Positions 42,267 to 51,200 of a stretch of DNA of 64,000 bases are shown piece after piece. The stretch is from Niastella koreensis GR20-10 (lineage in GTDB: Bacteria; Bacteroidota; Bacteroidia; Chitinophagales; Chitinophagaceae), in contig NC_016609.1 of NCBI RefSeq assembly GCF_000246855.1, positions 8,072,744 through 8,136,743 of the forward strand, read 5' to 3'. The translations under genes were made by a program, and so were the position numbers. Position 1 is the first letter of the stretch. Each line of letters begins with the position of its first letter. The notes under the pieces were generated by a model that ran no database searches, was not told where the DNA came from, and saw only the letters and a program-made list of their open reading frames with translations.

Positions 42267-43124
42267 ATGGTTACAACGCAGCCAATTGGCATTTTCGATT
42301 CAGGATATGGCGGCCTTACGGTAATGAAGGAGATAGTAAAAAAATTACCCCAGTATGATTATATCTACCTGGGCGACAATGCCCGGGCGCCTTACGGAAA
42401 CCGGTCGTTTGAAACGGTATACCGGTACACCCTGCAATGCGTGGAGTGGTTTTTTGAACAGGGCTGTCCCCTGGTGATCCTGGCCTGCAATACCGCCTCG
42501 GCAAAAGCCCTGCGTACCATCCAACAGAACGACCTGGAAAAACTGGCGCCCGATAACCGGGTATTAGGCGTTATACGCCCCACTACCGAGATCATTGGCC
42601 AGTTTACCCAATCACGCAAAATCGGCATCCTGGCCACTCATGGAACCGTACAATCAGGCTCCTACCTCATAGAGATAGAAAAATTTTTCCCCGATATAGC
42701 CGTGTACCAGGAAGCCTGCCCCATGTGGGTGCCTATAGTGGAGAATAATGAACATATGCAACCCGGCGCCGATTACTTTGTACAAAAGCATGTGCACCAC
42801 ATAATGGCCAACGACCGCGATATAGATACCCTGTTGCTTGCCTGTACGCACTATCCGCTGTTGCGCGAAAAGATCCAGCAGTTTCTGCCGGCGGGCGTAA
42901 CCGTGGTATCCCAGGGCGAAATAGTGGCCAACAGCCTGGAAGACTACCTGAAACGCCATCCTGAGCTGGAAAGCAGGTGCAGCCAGCACGGCAACCGGTT
43001 GTTCAATACCACCGACTCTACAGAAGATTTTGATAATCATGCAAGTATCTTCTTTGGCGAAACGGTGCGCTCAAACCATGTAGATCTGGATAATAGTATT
43101 CCGGTAGCAAACCATATTTATTAG
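42267..43124 (+). CDS. murI: Glutamate racemase
   Basis: A 285-residue cytoplasmic enzyme supplying D-glutamate for peptidoglycan. GIFDSGYGGLTVMKEIV is the N-terminal signature, ILACNTASAKALR holds the first catalytic Cys and LLACTHYPLLREKI the second. YLGDNARAPYGNRS is also diagnostic. It closes the envelope cluster that begins with the BamA-like gene. The stop is followed by about 40 bases before the rpmH promoter. Confidence 0.96.
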   Translation: MVTTQPIGIFDSGYGGLTVMKEIVKKLPQYDYIYLGDNARAPYGNRSFETVYRYTLQCVEWFFEQGCPLVILACNTASAKALRTIQQNDLEKLAPDNRVLGVIRPTTEIIGQFTQSRKIGILATHGTVQSGSYLIEIEKFFPDIAVYQEACPMWVPIVENNEHMQPGADYFVQKHVHHIMANDRDIDTLLLACTHYPLLREKIQQFLPAGVTVVSQGEIVANSLEDYLKRHPELESRCSQHGNRLFNTTDSTEDFDNHASIFFGETVRSNHVDLDNSIPVANHIY

Positions 43125-43167
43125 AACATTTTTACCGGTGCCGTTTCATACTTAACCATTACTTTCC

Positions 43168-43175
43168 TACCTTTG
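43168..43175 (+). promoter_or_regulatory. -7 promoter box of the rpmH-rnpA-yidD operon
   Basis: TACCTTTG matches the -7 consensus; the -33 position is a weak TTTC. Use of this box would leave a leader of about 105 bases before rpmH. Confidence 0.5.
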
Positions 43176-43185
43176 CGGTCCTTTC

Positions 43186-43256
43186 ATCCGCTTATGGCGG
43201 GGCGGGTATGGTGACCCGTCTGCGAAATTGGAACCTGATCCGCTTCTCCCGGATCA
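43186..43256 (+). other. Structured leader of rpmH (three small hairpins)
   Basis: Within the predicted leader: CCGC (43188-43191) with GCGG (43197-43200), CGGGT (43203-43207) with ACCCG (43214-43218), and TGATCCG (43236-43242) with CGGATCA (43250-43256). The third is the strongest. This could be a ribosomal-protein or antitermination leader; I recognise no known class. Confidence 0.35.
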
Positions 43257-43287
43257 TATTTCAACAAGTGTAAAAAACGAAATAATT

Positions 43288-43443
43288 ATGAAACGTACAT
43301 TTCAACCGCACCGCCGTCGTCGTAAAACCGTTCATGGTTTCCGTAAACGTATGCAGGATGCAAACGGCCGTAAAGTACTGGCCTCCCGTCGTAAAAAAGG
43401 TCGTAAAAAACTGACCGTTTCCGACGAAAGGAAATTAAAATAA
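43288..43443 (+). CDS. rpmH: 50S ribosomal protein L34
   Basis: A 51-residue basic protein: [38 protein letters not shown], then an [13 protein letters not shown] tail. The start at 43288 is the L34 start; a longer frame from 43228 is not credible. It leads the usual rpmH-rnpA-yidD group, but a terminator-like hairpin separates it from rnpA. Confidence 0.97.
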   Translation: MKRTFQPHRRRRKTVHGFRKRMQDANGRKVLASRRKKGRKKLTVSDERKLK

Positions 43444-43494
43444 TCTGTTAGTTTCCTCCCGATGTATCGGGACGGACAGCAGTTTAAATAAATT

Positions 43495-43528
43495 ATAGTC
43501 CCGTCTTGACGGGACTATTTTATTTTTA
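43495..43528 (+). terminator. Terminator or attenuator between rpmH and rnpA
   Basis: ATAGTCCCGTC (43495-43505) and GACGGGACTAT (43508-43518) are perfect 11-bp inverted copies, followed by TTTTATTTTT. It should cut most rpmH transcripts before rnpA, leaving lower rnpA and yidD expression. Confidence 0.8.
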
Positions 43529-43539
43529 AGTGTAACCCG

Positions 43540-43932
43540 ATGGCAAAACAATTTACTTTAAACAAAACCGAACGGCTGAAACGCCGCAAGATCATTGAGC
43601 AATTGTTCAGTGAAGGGCGGGCGGTTACTGCCTTTCCCATCAGGGTACAATACAAAATGGTAGATCAGCTTGCTGTTCCTCTGCAGGCCGGGTTTAGTGT
43701 AAGCAGCCGTAACTTTAAACGGGCTGTTGACCGTAACCGCATCAAGCGGTTGATACGGGAAGCTTATCGCCTGCAAAAATTACCACTGGAGCAGGCTTTG
43801 CAAACAAAAGAGCAACAGCTGGCGTTATTTTTAATTTACACCGGCAAGGAGTTGCCAGCGTATGCCCTGGTAAAAGAAAAAGTAGAAGTGGTGTTGAAGA
43901 AACTGTTACAAACAGTAAATGGCGTGAAATGA
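43540..43932 (+). CDS. rnpA: Ribonuclease P protein component
   Basis: A 130-residue basic protein that helps the RNase P RNA cut tRNA precursors. [20 protein letters not shown] is the N-terminal pattern, and the RNR signature is in [20 protein letters not shown]. The C-terminal extension with [20 protein letters not shown] is typical of this phylum. It overlaps yidD by 4 bases (ATGA). Confidence 0.96.
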   Translation: MAKQFTLNKTERLKRRKIIEQLFSEGRAVTAFPIRVQYKMVDQLAVPLQAGFSVSSRNFKRAVDRNRIKRLIREAYRLQKLPLEQALQTKEQQLALFLIYTGKELPAYALVKEKVEVVLKKLLQTVNGVK

Positions 43933-44159
43933 AAATTATACTTCGCATACTGAGCCTTCCCTTTATGGCATTGATAAAACTGTATCAATGGATCCTTTCG
44001 CCTATGATAGGACCCAAATGCCGGTTCACCCCAACCTGTTCACAATACTCCATGGAAGCGTTTAAGAAGTACGGGGTTTTTAAAGGTTTATGGCTTACCG
44101 TCAAACGCATCAGCCGCTGCCATCCCTGGGGCGGTCATGGCTACGATCCGGTGCCTTAA
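43929..44159 (+). CDS. yidD: Membrane protein insertion efficiency factor YidD
   Basis: A 76-residue protein: [20 protein letters not shown], then [20 protein letters not shown] and [17 protein letters not shown], with the three conserved Cys. It assists YidC-dependent insertion at the inner membrane. Its start overlaps the rnpA stop, so the two are translationally coupled. Confidence 0.95.
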   Translation: MKIILRILSLPFMALIKLYQWILSPMIGPKCRFTPTCSQYSMEAFKKYGVFKGLWLTVKRISRCHPWGGHGYDPVP

Positions 44160-44169
44160 TATTAAATGA

Positions 44170-44257
44170 TGAATATTGAATATCGAAGTAATTAAAAACA
44201 AATGCCGAATGTGTAAGTATTAACTTCAACATTCGACATTCAATATTCAATATTCCT
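44170..44257. repeat. Paired inverted heptad arrays, words TGAATAT and CATTCAA
   Basis: TGAATAT, TGAATAT, CGAAGTA at 44170-44190, and CATTCGA, CATTCAA, TATTCAA, TATTCCT at 44230-44257, on opposite strands in word sense. They fill the gap between yidD and the convergent lipoprotein gene and just overlap its stop codon. Confidence 0.7.
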
Positions 44258-44855
44258 ACTTCTTCATTCTATCTATCAACTCAGTCAAAGACTGTCTTTC
44301 CTGCTTCGCAGTAGAGAATTTAAAGATCTCAGGTGCTTTACCATCTTTATCAACACTTACTGAACCAGGAATGGTGCTGTAGGGGTTAACCAGCTGCGCG
44401 TTCAGGTTAGTGGTAAGTTTTTTGATGGTTTTAGGTACAATGAAATAAGTTTTGTTGGAATCGCTGGCATTTTGCCCGTTAATCAGTTGTTGGGTACTGT
44501 CGATGATGTGCTCCAGTTGTTCAGTAGTGATAGACGTAGGAGCGCCGCCATTGCCAAAATTAACCAGGTGTCCGATCAACGTATCGTTTTTGATGTTCAG
44601 TAAATACACACCGGCATCAGGTACCTCGTAAGTCTGATCGCCGTTAGGACTTTTAACGGTAACAGCTTTATCTTTTGCGGTCAGGGTCAGTTCAACTTCG
44701 TTGTGTTGGGTTCCGGGTTCAAGGGTAACGGTTTTGGTGGCTTCATCAACCTGGATCTTACCACTCGACATTACTTTTACTTTTTTATCAACACCGGGGG
44801 AGCAGGCGGCAAAGCAAACCATGGCAATCATCGTACAAAACAAGGTACATTTCAT
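44256..44855 (-). CDS. Hypothetical lipoprotein
   Basis: A 199-residue predicted lipoprotein: hydrophobic leader MKCTLFCTMIAMVCFAAC with Cys18 as the lipidation site. The body is beta-rich at first (EATKTVTLEPGTQHNEVELT), then has EQLEHIIDSTQQLINGQNAS and a KTIKKLTTNLNAQL segment. I do not recognise the family and assign no function. The superoxide dismutase gene lies upstream on the same strand, separated by a terminator (44880-44906), so it is probably transcribed separately. Confidence 0.78.
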   Translation of the reverse strand: MKCTLFCTMIAMVCFAACSPGVDKKVKVMSSGKIQVDEATKTVTLEPGTQHNEVELTLTAKDKAVTVKSPNGDQTYEVPDAGVYLLNIKNDTLIGHLVNFGNGGAPTSITTEQLEHIIDSTQQLINGQNASDSNKTYFIVPKTIKKLTTNLNAQLVNPYSTIPGSVSVDKDGKAPEIFKFSTAKQERQSLTELIDRMKK

Positions 44856-44879
44856 TGGGCTGTTATTTAGAAAGGTTAA

Positions 44880-44906
44880 AAAAAGAATCCCGGCATAACC
44901 GGGATT
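44880..44906 (-). terminator. Terminator of the superoxide dismutase gene
   Basis: AATCCCGG (44886-44893) and CCGGGATT (44899-44906) form a perfect 8-bp stem. On the minus strand it is followed by CTTTTTTT. Confidence 0.85.
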
Positions 44907-44926
44907 GTGTATTTTCTGGAGGCTTG

Positions 44927-45535
44927 TTATTTGGCAGCTTTTGCGAAATTTTCAGCCACTTTGTTCCAGTTGATAACGTTCCAGATAGCGCCCATATATT
45001 CAGGACGGCGGTTCTGGTATTTCAGGTAGTAAGCGTGTTCCCAAACGTCAACACCTAACAGGGGAGTACCTTTAACTTCGGCTACATCCATCAGGGGGTT
45101 ATCCTGGTTGGGGGTAGACATGATCTGCAGGGTGCCGTTGTTGATGATCAACCATGCCCAACCGCTTCCGAAACGGGTAGCGCCGGCAGTATTAAATTTT
45201 TCTTTAAAGCTATCGAAAGAACCAAAAACATCATCGATAGCAGCGGCCAGGGCGCCGGTAGGAGCACCTCCTGCGTTGGGGGCCAGTAATTCCCAGAAGA
45301 AAGAGTGGTTCCAGTGACCACCGCCATTGTTACGAACGGCAGGGCTGATGGTGCCGGCAGCTTTTACCAGTTCTTCCAGCGATTTATTTTCGTGGGGGGT
45401 ACCCGCAATAGCTTTGTTAAGGTTATCTACGTAAGCCTGATGGTGTTTGCCATGATGTATCTGCATCGTCAATGCGTCAATATGCGGCTCCAGTGCATCG
45501 TGTGCATAAGGAAGCGCCGGTAGTGTAAATGCCAT
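44927..45535 (-). CDS. Superoxide dismutase, Mn/Fe family (Mn-type residues)
   Basis: A 202-residue superoxide dismutase. Metal ligands: H27 in [12 protein letters not shown], the His of [14 protein letters not shown], and the Asp and His of [12 protein letters not shown]. Gly in NNGGGHWNH and Gln in TPNQDNPL point to Mn use rather than Fe, by the usual sequence rules; some Bacteroidota enzymes use either. There is no signal peptide, so it is cytoplasmic. It has its own promoter and terminator. Confidence 0.95.
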   Translation of the reverse strand: MAFTLPALPYAHDALEPHIDALTMQIHHGKHHQAYVDNLNKAIAGTPHENKSLEELVKAAGTISPAVRNNGGGHWNHSFFWELLAPNAGGAPTGALAAAIDDVFGSFDSFKEKFNTAGATRFGSGWAWLIINNGTLQIMSTPNQDNPLMDVAEVKGTPLLGVDVWEHAYYLKYQNRRPEYMGAIWNVINWNKVAENFAKAAK

Positions 45536-45589
45536 AACACTAAATTTTTAATTGTTGAAGATTTTATGGTTGTCCTTTCAAACGGTAAC

Positions 45590-45619
45590 AAAAGTACAGG
45601 TCAATGGTTGATTAACCAA
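45590..45619 (-). promoter_or_regulatory. Bacteroidota-type promoter of the superoxide dismutase gene
   Basis: Minus strand: TTG (45619 to 45617), 19 bases, TACTTTTG (45597 to 45590). Start near 45584, giving a leader of about 49 bases. Confidence 0.65.
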
Positions 45620-45722
45620 TTCATTCTCTTTACGAAACGTAAAATTTTACCGGTTACTATGGCTATTTTGTAGTATTTTAGATAGCGTACCCTGCGTACT
45701 TATCCTTATCAATCCGATCAAA

Positions 45723-46454
45723 ATGTTGAATACCATTACAACAATTAAATTGATGCTGTTTTCTGCCACCATACTATCCAGCGCCTTTTTAGGGCCTTTT
45801 GAACCCGATCAGGAAAAAACCAATGCTTTAAGTGAAGAAGAGAGAAAAGCCGGCTGGGTGTTGCTGTTTAATGGCCATAATACCGACGGCTGGCGGGCAT
45901 ATAACAATAAACCCTACGATAGCTGGGAAGTGATGAACGGGCAGCTTTATTGCAAAAAGCAGGAAGTGACACAGCGGGCTGACCTTATTACTATTGACCA
46001 ATACGAAAACTTTGAATTGTCTGTCGACTGGAAGGTCGACAAAGGCGCCAATAGCGGCATTATCTATCGCGTAGCAGAAACCAGTGGCCATTCTTACGAA
46101 ACGGGTCCCGAATACCAGTTGATCGACGACGAAGGTTATCCCCAAAAACTGGAAGCCTGGCAAAAAAGCGGATCTGACTATGCCATGTACCCACCCAGTG
46201 AAATAGCAGCCAAACCCGCCGGCGAATATAACCGCACCGTTATTAAAGTAAACGGCGCCCATGTTGAGCACTGGCTGAATGGTAAAAAAGTGGTGGAATA
46301 TGAGTTCTGGACACCCGGCTGGCAGGAATTAAAAGAAAAGGGCAAATGGAAAGATGCCAAAGGTTATGGCCTCACCAAAAAGGGACATATCGCTTTACAG
46401 GACCATGGCGGTGGCATCTGGTTCAAAAATATCAAACTGAGAAAGCTTAATTAG
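45723..46454 (+). CDS. DUF1080 (3-keto-disaccharide hydrolase domain) exported protein
   Basis: A 243-residue protein with an N-terminal hydrophobic segment (about 6-25) and a DUF1080 concanavalin-like domain: EERKAGWVLLFNGHNTDGWR, then GANSGIIYRVAETSGHSYE, QLIDDEGYPQ and GHIALQDHGGGIWFKNIKL. Some members hydrolyse 3-keto-glycosides formed after glucoside oxidation. It lies just upstream of the ECF sigma / FecR / SusCD genes and may act on their substrate. It is the only recognisable carbohydrate-active gene in that block. Confidence 0.87.
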   Translation: MLNTITTIKLMLFSATILSSAFLGPFEPDQEKTNALSEEERKAGWVLLFNGHNTDGWRAYNNKPYDSWEVMNGQLYCKKQEVTQRADLITIDQYENFELSVDWKVDKGANSGIIYRVAETSGHSYETGPEYQLIDDEGYPQKLEAWQKSGSDYAMYPPSEIAAKPAGEYNRTVIKVNGAHVEHWLNGKKVVEYEFWTPGWQELKEKGKWKDAKGYGLTKKGHIALQDHGGGIWFKNIKLRKLN

Positions 46455-46461
46455 CTAATTT

Positions 46462-46485
46462 GATAATAAGATAATGTGATAATGG
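46462..46485. repeat. 8-bp-period array, word GATAATNN, 3 units
   Basis: GATAATAA, GATAATGT, GATAATGG in register, in the 56-base gap before the ECF sigma gene. Confidence 0.6.
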
Positions 46486-46510
46486 AAAACCAATTATCAT
46501 ATTCATTCGA

Positions 46511-47077
46511 ATGAATGATCAGGTTTCACATATCAATGATTCCAGCGAAGAGCATACGCTTGAACTGCTCTTTCGGGATCTTTTTAAAAAGCACGAATAC
46601 CGCTTGCATACGCTGGTATTGAAACTCACCCGTAGTGATCAATATGCCCGCGACATTATTCAGGAAGTGTTCTTAAAGCTCTGGGAGCACCGCGCTCAAC
46701 TACACTCCATACAGAATGTAGAGGCCTGGTTATACCGGCTCACAGAAAATAAAGTCATTGATTTTTTACGCAAGGCCGCAGCCGACAACCGGTTAAAAGA
46801 AGCCATCTGGAAAAACCAGCCCGATAATTTAAACGAAACAGAGGACAATGTAGTGGCCCGCGAATATGGCCAGATCATTCAAAAGGCAGTAGACCAACTG
46901 CCACCCCAACGCAAACTCATCTACCAGCTGAATCGCGAAAAAGGATTGAATTACCAGGAGATAGCCGACCGGCTGGCTATCTCAAAACATACGGTAAAGA
47001 ACCAGCTATCAACCGCCCTGCAATCCATTCGTATGTTCCTGCTCCGGAGCGCCCGCCTTTTTCTTCCCCTTTTCTAA
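46511..47077 (+). CDS. ECF-family RNA polymerase sigma factor
   Basis: A 188-residue sigma-70-type ECF factor. Region 2 is ARDIIQEVFLKLWEHRAQLH (about 45-65) and region 4 is LPPQRKLIYQLNREKGLNYQ followed by the helix-turn-helix EIADRLAISKHTVKNQLST (about 130-175). With the FecR-like gene downstream it should form the usual cell-surface signalling pair that controls the SusC/SusD genes at 48298-53401. The 47077-47147 gap is 69 bases. Confidence 0.93.
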   Translation: MNDQVSHINDSSEEHTLELLFRDLFKKHEYRLHTLVLKLTRSDQYARDIIQEVFLKLWEHRAQLHSIQNVEAWLYRLTENKVIDFLRKAAADNRLKEAIWKNQPDNLNETEDNVVAREYGQIIQKAVDQLPPQRKLIYQLNREKGLNYQEIADRLAISKHTVKNQLSTALQSIRMFLLRSARLFLPLF

Positions 47078-47146
47078 AAATATTTAAACCGGAATAGGAA
47101 CACCTGCCGGTTGCTTCGTCTATAAAGAAAAGGAACAACCTTTTCC

Positions 47147-48145
47147 ATGGAAGAAAGGATCAAATACCTGTTCAAACAATACCTGAACAACACCTGTACC
47201 AGGAAGGAGTTCGATGAATTCTTTTCCTTCATCAACGAAGCTGCCCATAATGAAATAATCAGGAACCTGATAAAGAAAGCTTACGAGGAAACCGGACAAC
47301 CCGGTTCTTCCCTTACCTGGGTAGATGGATCGGGTAACCTGGTAATAACAAAACTCAACTCCAACGAACAATTGCTTACCACTCCAAAGCCGGCAAAAAA
47401 GAAGCAGGTATTATTGGCGATGGCTGCCGTACTGATTGCACTGGCAGTGGGTGTTGCGTGGTTAGTGACACACCCGCTTTCAAAGCAGCCGTTGGCCGCC
47501 ACCAAAGGCCTGGCCAAAAAAATGACTGGCCGCTCAGAATACCGGTATATGTTATTGCCCGACAGTACGCAGGTATGGCTGAATGCGGCCAGCACGCTGG
47601 AATACCCGCAACAATTTGCTGCCGGCAAAAGAGAAGTATACCTGACGGGGGAAGCCTATTTTGATGTAAAACACGCCGATAAACAACCCTTTTTAATTCA
47701 TACCGGAAAAGTGACCACGATGGTGCTGGGCACAGCCTTTAATATAAACGCTTACCCGGGCCGGGAGAACATCATTGTATCGGTAAGCCGGGGTAAGGTG
47801 CGTGTGAATTATAATGATAAAGAAATGGCAGTGCTTACCCCGGGACAACAGGTAAAAGTAAGCAATACCAGTAATAAGGTGGTGCAGAAGAAGCAGGCCA
47901 TTGCCGAAGTGGCGCCCTGGCAGCAGGGCAACCTGCAATACGACGATGAAACCATCCGCGATATAGTGGCCGACCTGGAAAGAAATTATGATGTAACCAT
48001 TCGGGTGCCAGGTGAAGCCCTTGCCAATGAGCGCATCACTACCTCATTCCGGCGCGAGATAGGCATCGAGAATGCATTGAAGGTAATATGCAACCTTACC
48101 GACACCCGGTTAACCCTGGAGAACAATATGTATGTAATTCAATAA
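47147..48145 (+). CDS. FecR-like anti-sigma factor
   Basis: A 332-residue inner membrane protein. N-terminal cytoplasmic anti-sigma part (1-80), one membrane helix (KKQVLLAMAAVLIALAVGVA, about 86-105), then a periplasmic FecR domain (about 125-220: SEYRYMLLPDSTQVWLNAAS, VYLTGEAYFDVKHADKQPF) and a C-terminal DUF4974 domain (about 260-330). It receives the signal from the STN domain of the SusC-like receptor and releases the sigma factor. The next gene, SusC, starts 152 bases downstream after a hairpin. Confidence 0.93.
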   Translation: MEERIKYLFKQYLNNTCTRKEFDEFFSFINEAAHNEIIRNLIKKAYEETGQPGSSLTWVDGSGNLVITKLNSNEQLLTTPKPAKKKQVLLAMAAVLIALAVGVAWLVTHPLSKQPLAATKGLAKKMTGRSEYRYMLLPDSTQVWLNAASTLEYPQQFAAGKREVYLTGEAYFDVKHADKQPFLIHTGKVTTMVLGTAFNINAYPGRENIIVSVSRGKVRVNYNDKEMAVLTPGQQVKVSNTSNKVVQKKQAIAEVAPWQQGNLQYDDETIRDIVADLERNYDVTIRVPGEALANERITTSFRREIGIENALKVICNLTDTRLTLENNMYVIQ

Positions 48146-48212
48146 TATTAAATACCAAAACGTAAACTGCTATGTACACGACCAATTATTCACCCCCTTA
48201 ATACAACAAAAA

Positions 48213-48244
48213 GAACCGCCCCAGTTGCGACCTGGAAGCGGTTC
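48213..48244 (+). other. Hairpin between fecR and susC genes
   Basis: GAACCGC (48213-48219) pairs perfectly with GCGGTTC (48238-48244), with a further CCAG/CTGG stem inside. No T-run follows on the plus strand; on the minus strand it is followed by TTTTT. Candidate attenuator, RNA-stability stem or antisense terminator in the susC leader. Confidence 0.45.
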
Positions 48245-48297
48245 CACATGTTTGAAAATAATCCTGTTCAAAGAATTACCTAAAACAATTCAAAGCT

Positions 48298-51200
48298 ATG
48301 AATTTGTATGTAAAAACGTACAGGCATAGTACGTCGTGCATTATTGCCGGCGGCGGCCCAAAACTGCTATCGACACACAAAGCGCTGTTCATGAGAATAT
48401 CTTTCCTGGCTATCTTACTCACTTTTAGCGGACTGCTTATGGCCCGTTCGGGCAATGGCCAGGACCTGAACAAGATCATCATTTCCATCGACTTGAAGAA
48501 CGCTTCCCTGAAGGAGGCCATCAAAAAAATTGAATCACTCACCCAGCTTGCGTTCACTTACCGTACAGCCGACGTGGCGGAAGTTGACCATATCACTTAC
48601 CAGGCTTCCAAAGCCCCGGTTAACAATATCCTGGGCGACCTGTTGCAACATACCGGGTTACGGTACGACCAGGTGGACGGGAACATTGTTATAAAGAAGA
48701 TCAAAAAACAGGAACCGACTGTTGATATAAATATTGTTGATGCAGCACCCTACGATGGCGGCATACGCGGCCGCGTAACCGATGAGGCGGGGGCGCCGCT
48801 GTCCAATGCCTCGGTAATGGTGTTGGGTACCGACAGAGGAACGGCGGCCAATAAAGAGGGCGTGTTTAACCTGGGCGGATTAAAAGCAGGTAAATACAAA
48901 TTACAGGTATCTGCTGTGGGTTTTACCACCCAGTTTACAGAGATCACCATCAAAGACAATGAAACGCTGGAGGTATCGGTAGCGCTGAAAGAAGGTACTG
49001 GTAAAATGGAAGAGGTGATTGTTACTGCATTGGGTATTTCGCGGAAGGAAAGATCGGTTGGGTATTCAACCCAGGAAATAAAAGGCGATAACCTTACGGT
49101 TGCCAAAGAACAGAACGTACTGGGCAGTTTGGGTGGCAAGATAGCCGGCGTACAACTGAGCGGCTCCTCCGGTGCCAGTATGGGCGGTACCCAGAAAATA
49201 CAAATAAGAGGTACCAATTTCCTGACCGGCGGCGGTGAGCCGTTGGTGGTTGTAGACAATACACCCATTTCCAATAGCAACTATGCCGCACGCAATGGAC
49301 GTGATTACGGTAACCTGGCGCAGGATATAAACCCCGATGATATTGAATCGATCAACGTGCTGAAAGGCCCGGCTGCATCAGCATTGTATGGTTTACGCGG
49401 GCAGTTTGGCGTTATTATGATCACTACCCGCAAAGGAAAGAATGCACAAAAACCGGTGGTGAATTTCAGCTCTGCCTATTCAGTAGAAAAAGCCGGTAAC
49501 TTTTTGCCCTTGCAGAATACCTATGGCGCCGGTTCAAACCTTTCGTTTTCTACCATCAATATCAACGGCGTGCCTACTAAGTTTGTAGATGGCGAATGGG
49601 ATGAAAGCTGGGGCCCTAAAATGGATGGAACACCCGTACGGCACCAGTATTCGTTTTATCCCGATGATCCTGACTTTGGAAAAGAAACACCCTTTGTGCC
49701 GCATCCCAATAACATCAAAGACTATTTTGAAACCGGCCATACTTTTAACAACAGCATCTCCTTTTCGGGCGGTGGACAAAACACTTCTTTCCGGTTGTCA
49801 TATAACAATACCGATGTAAAAGGTATTGAACCGAATACCTACTTAAAAAGAAACAACCTCTCATTCAGCGGTTCGCTGAGTGTTAACCCTAACCTTGTTA
49901 TAAGCACCACGTTGAACTATGCCAATAACAAGGCGCAGCGGCCGTCGCAGGGGTATCAAAGTTTGGGTTCGCGCAATATGTACCAGTGGTTTCAGCGCAA
50001 CCTCGATATGAATAAATTAAAACAGTACAAGTATGCCGATGGTACATTTTATCAGTGGAATGTTTCCGCGCCCACGAACGGTGTGTATACAAGCAGAACA
50101 AGTCCTATAGACTGGAACAATCCTTATTTTGATGCGTATGAAAACCCTGCACACGATTCACGCGACCGGTTCTTTGGTAATGTAGGCGTGTCATATACTA
50201 TTATGCCGGGGTTGAAAGTAAATGGCTTTGTACGGCAGGATGGGTTTATTCAAAACCTGGATGGCAGGAATGCAGAAGGCGGTCGTGGCGTTCCAGCTTT
50301 CTGGATAGGCAAGTATGAATCGAAAGAAATGAATTATGAGTTCCTGGCTACCTATAATAAAGAGTTTGGCCGTTTTACCGTGGGCGCCAACCTGGGCGGC
50401 AATTTAATGAACCAGCGATATACTTATCTGCGTCAGGAAACGCAGGGCGGTTTTGTTTCCCCCGGTTTTTATGATATCACCAATTCGCTCGACCGGCCGC
50501 TGGTGAAAAATGTTTTAAAGCGGAAAGAAGTAAGAAGCGCTTATGGGTCTGTTTCGCTGGGTTATAATAACACCTACTTTATCGATGCCAGCTTGCGGCG
50601 GGATATATCCTCAGCATTACCCGACAATAACAATGCTTATTTGTATCCATCGGTTTCGGCAAGTATGGTATTCAGTGAGCTGTTAAAAGTAATCCCCATT
50701 TCTTATGGCAAGATCAGGGCAAGTTTTGCCCAGGCAGGTTCGGATATAGATATTTATCAAACCACCAATTCATTTGGCTTACAGCAGCCCTATAGCGGTA
50801 ACTTTCCCATGTATGTGCCCGATACGTTAAAGAACCCCAATTTGAAACCTTCATTAGGTACAGCTTATGAAGCCGGTTTGGATATGCGGTTTTTGCAGGA
50901 CCGTGTTGGTTTCAGTTTTACCTGGTATTATCAGCAAAACCAGGATGCCGTAATGAATCTCGATGTATCGGGCGTAAGCGGGTACTCTAAGTATGTGATC
51001 AATGCAGGGAATATTCAGAACAAAGGCATTGAATTAACAGTAAGCGGCACGCCTATAAGAATGAAAGACCTTACCTGGACAAGCAGTTTTAACATTGCCC
51101 GGAATAAAAATAAAATAAAGGAATTGTATCCCGGTATCAATTCACTGATCCTCGATCAGAACCGCTACTCCAGTGTAGATATGTTTTTACTGGCGAATGT

